NCBI GenBank assembly: GCA_948470475.1
Contig: OX419345.1
Location: 21,190,500-21,254,499, forward strand
From: Galaxea fascicularis
Lineage: Eukaryota; Cnidaria; Anthozoa; Scleractinia; Euphylliidae
DNA: 64,000 nucleotides
Direction: 5' to 3'
The position numbers were made by a program, and so were the translations under genes. Under the pieces are notes generated by a model. The model had not been told where the DNA came from, ran no database searches, and saw only the letters and a list, made by a program, of their open reading frames with translations. Shown here one piece after another: positions 48,119 through 59,100 of the stretch (position 1 is the stretch's first letter; every line of letters begins with the position of its first letter).

Positions 48119-51100
48119 GCATGTGGTCCCCCCTTTGGGTTTTGGTCAAAATTTCAACTTTGCTAAAATCTTGCACACAGCTCAAATAAGAATAGAAATC
48201 AAGTTTGCGGAGTTCTTGGAAGCATTTAGACATGATTTCTAGCTTCCTTTTTCAAGTATGCAAAGTTTACGCCAAATTCAAAATTTGACTCAAAAGCATG
48301 TGGTCCCCCCTTTGGGTTTTGGTCAAAATTTCAACTTTGCTAAAATCTTGGACACAGCTCAAATAAGAATAGAAATCAAGTTTGCGGAGTTCTTGGAAGC
48401 ATTTAGACATGATTTCTAGCTTCCTTTTTCAAGTAGGCAAAGTTTAAGCCAAATTCCAAATTTGACTCAAAAGCATGTGGTCCCCCCTTTGGGTTTTGGT
48501 CAAAATTTCAACTTTGCTAAAATCTTGCACACAGCTCAAATAAGAATAGAAATCAAGTTTGCGGAGTTCTTGGAAGCATTTAGACATGATTTCTAGGTTG
48601 CTTTTTCAAGTAGGCAAAGTTTAAGCCAAATTCAAAATTTGACTCAAAAGCATGTGGTCCCCCCTTTGGGTTTTGGTCAAAATTTCAACTTTGCTAAAAT
48701 ATTGGACACAGCTCAAATAAGAATAGAAATCAAGTTTGCGGAGTTCTTGGAAGCATTTAGACATGATTTCTAGCTTCCTTTTTCAAGTAGGCAAAGTTTA
48801 AGCCAAATTCCAAATTTGACTCAAAAGCATGTGGTCCCCCCTTTGGGTTTTGGTCAAAATTTCAACTTTGCTAAAATCTTGCACACAGCTCAAATAAGAA
48901 TAGAAATCAAGTTTGCGGAGTTCTTGGAAGCATTTAGACATGATTTCTAGGTTGCTTTTTCAAGTAGGCAAAGTTTAAGCCAAATTCAAAATTTGACTCA
49001 AAAGCATGTGGTCCCCCCTTTGGGTTTTGGTCAAAATTTCAACTTTGCTAAAATATTGGACACAGCTCAAATAAGAATAGAAATCAAGTTTGCGGAGTTC
49101 TTGGAAGCATTTAGACATGATTTCTAGCTTCCTTTTTCAAGTAGGCAAAGTTTAAGCCAAATTCAAAATTTGACTCAAAAGCATGTGGTCCCCCCTTTGG
49201 GTTTTGGTCAAAATTTCAACTTTGCTAAAATCTTGCACACAGCTCAAATAAGAATAGAAATCAAGTTTGCGGAGTTCTTGGAAGCATTTAGACATGATTT
49301 CTAGCTTGCTTTTTCAAGTAGGCAAAGTTTAAGCCAAATTCAAAATTTGACTCAAAAGCATGTGGTCCCCCCTTTGGGTTTTGGTCAAAATTTCAACTTT
49401 GCTAAAATCTTGCACACAGCTCAAATAAGAATAGAAATCAAGTTTGCGGAGTTCTTGGAAGCATTTAGACATGATTTCTAGGTTGCTTTTTCAAGTAGGC
49501 AAAGTTTAAGCCAAATTCAAAATTTGACTCAAAAGCATGTGGTCCCCCCTTTGGGTTTTGGTCAAAATTTCAACTTTGCTAAAATCTTGGACACAGCTCA
49601 AATAAGAATAGAAATCAAGTTTGCGGAGTTCTTGGAAGCATTTAGACATGATTTCTAGGTTCCTTTTTCAAGTAGGCAAAGTTTAAGCCAAATTCAAAAT
49701 TTGACTCAAAAGCATGTGGTCCCCCCTTTGGGTTTTGGTCAAAATTTCAACTTTGCTAAAATCTTGCAGACAGCTCAAATAAGAATAGAAATCAAGTTTG
49801 CGGAGTTCTTGGAAGCATTTAGACATGATTTCTAGGTTGCTTTTTCAAGTAGGCAAAGTTTAAGCCAAATTGAAAATTTGACTCAAAAGCATGTGGTCCC
49901 CCCTTTGGGTTTTGGTCAAAATTTCAACTTTGCTAAAATCTTGCACACAGCTCAAATAAGAATAGAAATCAAGTTTGCGGAGTTCGTGGAAGCATTTAGA
50001 CATGATTTCTAGCTTCCTTTTTCAAGTATGCAAAGTTTAAGCCAAATTCAAAATTTGACTCAAAAGCATGTGGTCCCCCCTTTGGGTTTTGGTCAAAATT
50101 TCAACTTTGCTAAAATCTTGGACACAGCTCAAATAAGAATAGAAATCAAGTTTGCGGAGTTCTTGGAAGCATTTAGACATGATTTCAAGTTTTTTTTTTT
50201 CAAGTAGGCAAAGTTTAAGCCAAATTCAAAATTTGACTCAAAAGCATGTGGTCCCCCCTTTGGGTTTTGGTCAAAATTTCAACTTTGCTAAAATCTTGGA
50301 CACAGCTCAAATAAGAATAGAAATCAAGTTTGCGGAGTTCTTGGAAGCATTTAGACATGATTTCTAGGTTCCTTTTTCAAGTAGGCAAAGTTTAAGCCAA
50401 ATTCAAAATTTGACTCAAAAGCATGTGGTCCCCCCTTTGGGTTTTGGTCAAAATTTCAACTTTATTAAAATCTTGCAGACAGCTCAAATAAGAATAGAAA
50501 TCAAGTTTGCGGAGTTCTTGGAAGCATTTAGACATGATTTCTAGGTTGCTTTTTAGAGTAGGCAAAGTTTAAGCCAAATTCAAAATTTGACTCAAAAGCA
50601 TGTGGTCCCCTCTTTGGGTTTTGGTCAAAATTTCAACATTGCTAAAATCTTGGACAGAGCTCAAATAAGAATAGAAATCAAGTTTGCGGAGTTCTTGGAA
50701 GCATTTAGACATGATTTCTAGGTTCCTTTTTCAAGTAGGCAAAGTTTAAGCCAAATTCAAAATTTGACTCAAAAGCATGTCGTCCCCCCTTTGGGTTTTG
50801 GTCAAAATTTCAACTTTGCTAAAATCTTGGACACAGCTCAAATAAGAATAGAAATTAAGTTTGCGGAGTTCTTGGAAGCATTTAGACATGATTTCAAGTT
50901 TTTTTTTTTCAAGTAGGCAAAGTTTAAGCCAAATTCAAAATTTGACTCAAAAGGATGTGGTCCCCCCTTTGGGTTTTGGTCAAAATTTCAACTTTGCTAA
51001 AATCTTGCACACAGCTCAAATAAGAATAGAAATCAAGTTTGCGGAGTTCTTGGAAGCATTTAGACATGATTTCTAGGTTCCTTTTTCAAGTAGGCAAAGT

Positions 51101-51307
51101 TTAAGCCAAATTCAAAATTTGACTCAAAAGCATGTGGTCCCCCCTTTGGGTTTTGGTCAAAATTTCAACTTTGCTAAAATCTTGGACACAGCTCAAATAA
51201 GAATAGAAATCAAGTTTGCGGAGTTCTTGGAAGCATTTAGACATGATTTCAAGTTTTTTTTTTTCAAGTAGGCAAAGTTTAAGCCAAATTCAAAATTTGA
51301 CTCAAAA
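47764..51307 (+). repeat. Large segmental duplication, copy 1 (20 monomers)
   Basis: The segment starts with gtcccctc/gggtgttgg and includes four T-tract units, tatgcaaagtttacgcc at 48258, tttattaaa at 50461 and cagagctc at 50656. Its left part matches 52724 onward at an offset of 4960 bp and its right part at 4606 bp. The difference, 354 bp, equals two monomers: the caaaatattgg dimer at 48473-49180 accounts for it. Confidence 0.85.
48473..49180 (+). repeat. Local dimer expansion, two copies (2 x 354 bp)
   Basis: H with ggttgc alternates with a D monomer carrying taaaatattgg and agcttcc. The first D ends in caaattccaaatttg and the second in the usual form. In the partner segment near 53.4 kb this stretch is two monomers shorter, so the dimer was gained here or lost there after the duplication. 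Confidence 0.78.
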
Positions 51308-52723
51308 GCATGTGGTGCCCCCTTTGGGTTTTGGTCAAAATTTCAACTTTGCTAAAATCTTGCACACAGCTCAAATAAGAATAGAAATCAAGTTTGCGGA
51401 GGTCTTGGAAGCATTTAGACATGATTTCTAGGTTGCTTTTTCAAGTAGGCAAAGTTTAAGCCAAATTCAAAATTTGACTCAAAAGCATGTGGTCCCCCCT
51501 TTGGGTTTTGGTCAAAATTTCAACTTTGCTAAAATCTTGCACACAGCTCAAATAAGAATAGAAATCAAGTTTGCGGAGTTCTTGGAAGCATTTAGACATG
51601 ATTTCTAGGTTCCTTTTTCAAGTAGGCAAAGTTTAAGCTAAATTCAAAATTTGACTCAAAAGGATGTGGTCCCCCCTTTGGGTTTTGGTCAAAATTTCAA
51701 CTTTGTTAAAATCTTGCACACAGCTCAAATAAGAATAGAAATCAAGTTTGCGGAGTTCTTGGAAGCATTAAGACATGATTTCTAGCTTCCTTTTTCAAGT
51801 AGGCAAAGTTTAAGCAAAATTCAAAATTTGACTCAAAAGCATGTGGTCCCCCCTTTGGGTTTTGGTCAAAATTTCAACTTTGCTAAAATCTTGCACACAG
51901 CTCAAATAAGAATAGAAATCAAGTTTGCGGAGTTCTTGGAAGCATTTAGACATGATTTCTAGCTTCCTTTCTTAAGTATGCAAAGTTTAAGCCAAATTGA
52001 AAATTTGACTCAAAAGCATGTGGTCCCCCCTTTGGGTTTTGGTCAAAATTTCAACTTTGCTAAAATCTTGCACACAGCTCAAATAAGAATAGAAATCAAG
52101 TTTGCGGAGTTCTTGGAAGCATTTAGACATGATTTCTAGCTTCCTTTTTCAAGTAGGCAAAGTTTAAGCCACATTCAAAATTTGACTCAAAAGCATGTGG
52201 TCCCCCCTTTGGGTTTTGGTCAAAATTTCAACTTTGCTAAAATCTTGCACACAGCTCAAATAAGAATAGAAATCAAGTTTGCGGAGTTCTTGGAAGCATT
52301 TAGACATGATTTCTAGGTTGCTTTTTCAAGTAGGCAAAGTTTAAGCCAAATTCAAAATTTGACTCAAAAGCATGTGGTCCCCCCTTTGGGTTTTGGTCAA
52401 AATTTCAACTTTGCTAAAATCTTGGACACAGCTCAAATAAGAATAGAAATCAAGTTTGCGGAGTTCTTTGAAGCATTTAGACATGATTTCTAGGTTCCTT
52501 TTTCAAGTAGGCAAAGTTTAAGCCAAATTCAAAATTTGACTCAAAAGCATGTGGTCCCCCCTTTGGGTTTTGGTCAAAATTTCAACTTTGCTAAAATCTT
52601 GCACACAGCTCAAATAAGAATAGAAATCAAGTTTGCGGAGTTCTTGGAAGCATTTAGACATGATTTCTAGGTTGCTTTTTCAAGTAGGCAAAGTTTAAGC
52701 CAAATTCAAAATTTGACTCAAAA
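51308..52723 (+). repeat. Eight-monomer spacer with right-end type monomers
   Basis: All but one are H type. The unit at 51662-51838 combines ggatg, tttgttaaa, gcattaag, agcttcc and taagcaaaatt, and is preceded by taagctaaatt. The next one has ctttcttaag and caaattgaaaa. These combinations otherwise occur only at 58-61 kb, so this spacer shares ancestry with the right part of the window. Confidence 0.75.
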
Positions 52724-55700
52724 GCATGTGGTCCCCTCTTTGGGTGTTGGTCAAAATTTCAACTTTGCTAAAATCTTGGACACAGCTCAAATAAGAATAG
52801 AAATCAAGTTTGTGGAGTTCTTGGAAGCATTTAGACATGATTTCTAGCTTCCTTTTTCAAGTAAGCAAAGTTTAAGCCAAATTCCAAATTTGACTCAAAA
52901 GCATGTGGTCCCCCCTTTGGGTTTTGGTCAAAATTTCAACTTTGCTAAAATCTTGGACACAGCTCAAATAAGAATAGAAATCAAGTTTGCGGAGTTCTTG
53001 GAAGCATTTAGACATGATTTCAAGTTTTTTTTTTTCAAGTAGGCAAATTTTAAGCCAAATTCAAAATTTGACTCAAAAGCATGTGGTCCCCCCTTTGGGT
53101 TTTGGTCAAAATTTCAACTTTGCTAAAATCTTGCACACAGCTCAAATAAGAATAGAAATCAAGTTTGCGGAGTTCTTGGAAGCATTTAGACATGATTTCT
53201 AGCTTCCTTTTTCAAGTATGCAAAGTTTACGCCAAATTCAAAATTTGACTCAAAAGCATGTGGTCCCCCCTTTGGGTTTTGGTCAAAATTTCAACTTTGC
53301 TAAAATCTTGGACACAGCTCAAATAAGAATAGAAATCAAGTTTGCGGAGTTCTTGGAAGCATTTAGACATGATTTCTAGGTTCCTTTTTCAAGTAGGCAA
53401 AGTTTAAGCCAAATTCCAAATTTGACTCAAAAGCATGTGGTCCCCCCTTTGGGTTTTGGTCAAAATTTCAACTTTGCTAAAATCTTGCACACAGCTCAAA
53501 TAAGAATAGAAATCAAGTTTGCGGAGTTCTTGGAAGCATTTAGACATGATTTCTAGGTTGCTTTTTCAAGTAGGCAAAGTTTAAGCCAAATTCAAAATTT
53601 GACTCAAAAGCATGTGGTCCCCCCTTTGGGTTTTGGTCAAAATTTCAACTTTGCTAAAATCTTGCACACAGCTCAAATAAGAATAGAAATCAAGTTTGCG
53701 GAGTTCTTGGAAGCATTTAGACATGATTTCTAGGTTCCTTTTTCAAGTAGGCAAAGTTTAAGCCAAATTCAAAATTTGACTCAAAAGCATGTGGTCCCCC
53801 CTTTGGGTTTTGGTCAAAATTTCAACTTTGCTAAAATCTTGCACACAGCTCAAATAAGAATAGAAATCAAGTTTGCGGAGTTCTTGGAAGCATTTAGACA
53901 TGATTTCTAGCTTGCTTTTTCAAGTAGGCAAAGTTTAAGCCAAATTCAAAATTTGACTCAAAAGCATGTGGTCCCCCCTTTGGGTTTTGGTCAAAATTTC
54001 AACTTTGCTAAAATCTTGCACACAGCTCAAATAAGAATAGAAATCAAGTTTGCGGAGTTCTTGGAAGCATTTAGACATGATTTCTAGGTTGCTTTTTCAA
54101 GTAGGCAAAGTTTAAGCCAAATTCAAAATTTGACTCAAAAGCATGTGGTCCCCCCTTTGGGTTTTGGTCAAAATTTCAACTTTGCTAAAATCTTGGACAC
54201 AGCTCAAATAAGAATAGAAATCAAGTTTGCGGAGTTCTTGGAAGCATTTAGATATGATTTCTAGGTTCCTTTTTCAAGTAGGCAAAGTTTAAGCCAAATT
54301 CAAAATTTGACTCAAAAGCATGTGGTCCCCCCTTTGGGTTTTGGTCAAAATTTCAACTTTGCTAAAATCTTGCAGACAGCTCAAATAAGAATAGAAATCA
54401 AGTTTGCGGAGTTCTTGGAAGCATTTAGACATGATTTCTAGGTTGCTTTTTCAAGTAGGCAAAGTTTAAGCCAAATTCAAAATTTGACTCAAAAGCATGT
54501 GGTCCCCCCTTTGGGTTTTGGTCAAAATTTCAACTTTGCTAAAATCTTGCACACAGCTCAAATAAGAATAGAAATCAAGTTTGCGGAGTTCGTGGAAGCA
54601 TTTAGACATGATTTCTAGGTTCCTTTTTCAAGTATGCAAAGTTTAAGCCGAATTCAAAATTTGACTCAAAAGCATGTGGTCCCCCCTTTGGGTTTTGGTC
54701 AAAATTTCAACTTTGCTAAAATCTTGGACACAGCTCAAATAAGAATAGAAATCAAGTTTGCGGAGTTCTTGGAAGCATTTAGACATGATTTCAAGTTTTT
54801 TTTTTTCAAGTAGGCAAAGTTTAAGCCAAATTCAAAATTTGACTCAAAAGCATGTGGTCCCCCCTTTGGGTTTTGGTCAAAATTTCAACTTTGCTAAAAT
54901 CTTGGACACAGCTCAAATAAGAATAGAAATCAAGTTTGCGGAGTTCTTGGAAGCATTTAGACATGATTTCTAGGTTCCTTTTTCAAGTAGGCAAAGTTTA
55001 AGCCAAATTCAAAATTTGACTCAAAAGCATGTGGTCCCCCCTTTGGGTTTTGGTCAAAATTTCAACTTTATTAAAATCTTGCAGACAGCTCAAATAAGAA
55101 TAGAAATCAAGTTTGCGGAGTTCTTGGAAGCATTTAGACATGATTTCTAGGTTGCTTTTTCAAGTAGGCAAAGTTTAAGCCAAATTCAAAATTTGACTCA
55201 AAAGCATGTGGTCCCCTCTTTGGGTTTTGGTCAAAATTTCAACTTTGCTAAAATCTTGGACAGAGCTCAAATAAGAATAGAAATCAAGTTTGCGGAGTTC
55301 TTGGAAGCATTTAGACATGATTTCTAGGTTCCTTTTTCAAGTAGGCAAAGTTTAAGCCAAATTCAAAATTTGACTCAAAAGCATGTGGTCCCCCCTTTGG
55401 GTTTTGGTCAAAATTTCAACTTTGCTAAAATCTTGGACACAGCTCAAATAAGAATAGAAATCAAGTTTGCGGAGTTCTTGGAAGCATTTAGACATGATTT
55501 CAAGGTTTTTTTTTTCAAGTAGGCAAAGTTTAAGCCAAATTCAAAATTTGACTCAAAAGGATGTGGTCCCCCCTTTGGGTTTTGGTCAAAATTTCAACTT
55601 TGCTAAAATCTTTGACAGAGCTCAAATAAGAATAGAAATCAAGTTTGCGGAGTTCTTGGAAGCATTTAGACATGATTTCTAGGTTCCTTTTTCAAGTAGG

Positions 55701-55913
55701 CAAAGTTTAAGCCAAATTCAAAATTTGACTCAAAAGCATGTGGTCCCCCCTTTGGGTTTTGGTCAAAATTTCAACTTTGCTAAAATCTTGGACACAGCTC
55801 AAATAAGAATAGAAATCAAGTTTGCGGAGTTCTTGGAAGCATTTAGACATGATTTCAAGTTTTTTTTTTTCAAGTAGGCAAAGTTTAAGCCAAATTCAAA
55901 ATTTGACTCAAAA
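52724..55913 (+). repeat. Large segmental duplication, copy 2 (18 monomers)
   Basis: The order of marked monomers matches copy 1 from gtcccctc/gggtgttgg (52724) to the T-tract unit at 55736-55913, with four T tracts at matching places. It lacks the caaaatattgg dimer. Small private changes include gcaaatttta (53043), agatatgat (54250), gccgaattc (54648) and the G inside the T tract at 55505. Confidence 0.85.
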
Positions 55914-56445
55914 GGATGTGGTCCCCCCTTTGGGTTTTGGTCAAAATTTCAACTTTGCTAAAATCTTGGACAGAGCTCAAATAAGAATAGAAATCAAGGT
56001 TGCGGAGTTCTTGGAAGCATTTAGACATGATTTCTAGGTTCCTTTTTCAAGTAGGCAAAGTTTAAGCCAAATTCAAAATTTGACTCAAAAGCATGTGGTC
56101 CCCCCTTTGGGTTTTGGTCAAAATTTCAACTTTGCTAAAATCTTGGACACAGCTCAAATAAGAATAGAAATCAAGTTTGCGGAGTTCTTGGAAGCATTTA
56201 GACATGATTTCAAGTTTTTTTTTTTCAAGTAGGCAAAGTTTAAGCCAAATTCAAAATTTGACTCAAAAGCATGTGGTCCCCCCTTTGGGTTTTGGTCAAA
56301 ATTTCAACTTTGCTAAAATCTTGCACACAGCTCAAATAAGAATAGAAATCAAGTTTGCGGAGTTCGTGGAAGCATTTAGACATGATTTCTAGCTTCCTTT
56401 TTCAAGTATGCAAAGTTTAAGCCAAATTGAAAATTTGACTCAAAA
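55381..56445 (+). repeat. T-tract dimer, three tandem copies (3 x 355 bp)
   Basis: Each copy is a 178-bp T-tract D monomer followed by a 177-bp monomer. The second members are a ggatg unit with tttgacagag, a ggatg unit with ggacagag, and an H unit with gttcgtgg. The first two second members share ggatg and cagagctc, so they are direct relatives. This is the last T-tract material in the window. Confidence 0.82.
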
Positions 56446-57330
56446 GCATGTGGTCCCCCCTTTGGGTTTTGGTCAAAATTTCAACTTTGCTAAAATCTTG
56501 CACACAGCTCAAATAAGAATAGAAATCAAGTTTGCGGAGTTCTTGGAAGCATTTAGACATGATTTCTAGGTTCCTTTTTCAAGTAGGCAAAGTTTAAGCC
56601 AAATTCAAAATTTGACTCAAAAGCATGTGGTCCCCCCTTTGGGTTTTGGTCAAAATTTCAACTTTGCTAAAATCTTGCACACAGCTCAAATAAGAATAGA
56701 AATCAAGTTTGCGGAGTTCTTGGAAGCATTTAGACATGATTTCTAGGTTGCTTTTTCAAGTAGGCAAAGTTTAAGCCAAATTGAAAATTTGACTCAAAAG
56801 CATGTGGTCCCCCCTTTGGGTTTTGGTCAAAATTTCAACTTTGCTAAAATCTTGCACACAGCTCAAATAAGAATAGAAATCAAGTTTGCGGAGTTCTTGG
56901 AAGCATTTAGACATGATTTCTTGGTTCCTTTTTCAAGTAGGCAAAGTTTAAGCCAAATTCCAAATTTGACTCAAAAGCATGTGGTCCCCCCTTTGGGTTT
57001 TGGTCAAAATTTCAACTTTGTTAAAATCTTGCACACAGCTCAAATAAGAATAGAAATCAAGTTTGCGGAGTTCTTGGAAGCATTTAGACATGATTTCTAG
57101 CTTCCTTTTTCAAGTAGGCAAAGTTTAAGCCAAATTCAAAATTTGACTCAAAAGCATGTGGTCCCCCCTTTGGGTTTTGGTCAAAATTTCAACTTTGCTA
57201 AAATCTTGCACACAGCTCAAATAAGAATAGAAATCAAGTTTGCGGAGTTCTTGGAAGCATTTAGACATGATTTCTAGCTTCCTTTTTCAAGTAGGCAAAG
57301 TTTAAGCCACATTCAAAATTTGACTCAAAA
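56446..57330 (+). repeat. Five H monomers at the subfamily boundary
   Basis: From here to the right end every monomer but one is H type. The last ggttgc in the window is near 56745; afterwards idx 128 is always C. The unit starting at 56800 reads ttcttggttcc, so the usual TAG is TTG. Confidence 0.75.
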
Positions 57331-59100
57331 GCATGTGGTCCCCCCTTTGGGTTTTGGTCAAAATTTCAACTTTGCTAAAATCTTGCACACAGCTCGAATA
57401 AGAATAGAAATCAAGTTTCCGGAGTTCTTGGAAGCATTTAGACATGATTTCTAGGTTCCTTTTTCAAGTAGGCAAAGTTTAAGCCAAATTCAAAATTTGA
57501 CTCAAAAGCATGTGGTCCCCCCTTTGGGTTTTGGTCAAAATTTCAACTTTGCTAAAATCTTGCACACAGCTCAAATAAGAATAGAAATCAAGTTTGCGGA
57601 GTTCTTGGAAGCATTTAGACATGATTTCTAGCTTCCTTTTTCAAGTAGGCAAAGTTTAAGCCACATTCAAAATTTGACTCAAAAGCATGTGGTCCCCCCT
57701 TTGGGTTTTGGTCAAAATTTCAACTTTGCTAAAATCTTGCACACAGCTCAAATAAGAATAGAAATCAAGTTTGCGGAGTTCTTGGAAGCATTTAGACATA
57801 ATTTCTACCTTCCTTTTTTAAGTATGCAAAGTTTAAGCCAAATTCAAAATTTGACTCAAAAGCATGTGGTCCCCCCTTTGGGTTTTGGTCAAAATTTCAA
57901 CTTTGCTAAAATCTTGCACACAGCTCAAATAAGAATACAAATCAAGTTTGCGGAGTTCTTGGAAGCATTTAGACATGATTTCTAGGTTCCTTTTTGAAGT
58001 AGGCAAAGTTTAAGCCAAATTCAAAATTTGACTCAAAAGCATGTGGTCCCCCCTTTGGGTTTTGGTCAAAATTTCAACTTTGCTAAAATCTTGCACACAG
58101 CTCAAATAAGAATAGAAATCAAGTTTGCGGAGTTCTTGGAAGCATTTAGACATGATTTCTAGCTTCCTTTCTTAAGTATGCAAAGTTTAAGCCAAATTGA
58201 AAATTTGACTCAAAAGCATGTGGTCCCCCCTTTGGGTTTTGGTCAAAATTTCAACTTTGCTAAAATCTTGCACACAGCTCAAATAAGAATAGAAATCAAG
58301 TTTGCGGAGTTCTTGGAAGCATTTAGACATGATTTCTAGGTTCCTGTTTAAAGTAGGCAAAGTTTAAGCCAAATTCAAAATTTGACTCAAAAGCATGTGG
58401 TCCCCCCTTTGGGTTTTGGTCAAAATTTCAACTTTGCTAAAATCTTGCACACAGCTCAAATAAGAATAGAAATCTAGTTTGCGGAGTTCTTGGAAGCATT
58501 TAGACATGATTTCTAGCTTCCTTTTTCAAGTAGGCAAAGTTTAAGCCACATTCAAAATTTGACTCAAAAGCATGTGGTCCCCCCTTTGGGTTTTGGTCAA
58601 AATTTCAACTTTGCTAAAATCTTGCACACAGCTCAAATAAGAATAGAAATCAAGTTTGCGGAGTTCTTGGAAGCATTTAGACATAATTTCAACCTTCCTT
58701 TTTTAAGTATGCAAAGTTTAAGCCAAATTCAAAATTTGACTCAAAAGCATGTGGTCCCCCCTTTGGGTTTTGGTCAAAATTTCAACTTTGATAAAATCTT
58801 GCACACTGCTCAAATAAGAATAGAAATCAAGTTTGCGGAGTTCTTGGAAGCATTTAGACATGATTTCTAGGTTCCTTTTTCGAGTAGGCAAAGTTTAAGC
58901 TAAATTCAAAATTTGACTCAAAAGCATGTGGTCCCCCCTTTGGGTTTTGGTCAAAATTTCAACTTTGTTAAAATCTTGCACACAGCTCAAATAAGAATAC
59001 AAATCAAGTTTGCGGAGTTCTTGGAAGCATTTAGACATGATTTCTAGGTTCCTTTTTCAAGTATGCAAAGTTTAAGCCAAATTGAAAATTTGACTCAAAA
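57331..59100 (+). repeat. Right 10-monomer block, copy 1 (1770 bp)
   Basis: It carries a dense set of rare markers in order: ccacattc (57661), acataatttctacc (57796), aatacaaatc (57936), tttttgaag (57992), ctttcttaag (58167), cctgtttaaag (58343), aatctagttt (58472), acataatttcaacc (58681), cacactgctc (58803), tttcgagtagg (58879) and taagctaaatt. All recur 1770 bp downstream. Private to this copy are ctcgaataa (57394) and gtttccgga (57416). A weaker five-monomer (885 bp) half-period is visible inside. Confidence 0.9.

Larger units (their letters stand above)
47710..56225 (+). repeat. Ten 178-bp monomers with a T10-11 tract
   Basis: The tracts lie at 47710-47720, 48065-48075, 50190-50200, 50899-50909, 51254-51264, 53025-53035, 54796-54806, 55506-55515, 55860-55870 and 56215-56225. 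Each replaces the taggttgcttttt segment (idx 122-134) with aagT11, or aaggT10 at 55506, adding one base. No T-tract monomer exists outside this interval. All are of D type, which supports one founder. T tracts of this length can stiffen DNA and disfavour nucleosomes; that effect is inferred here. Confidence 0.88.
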
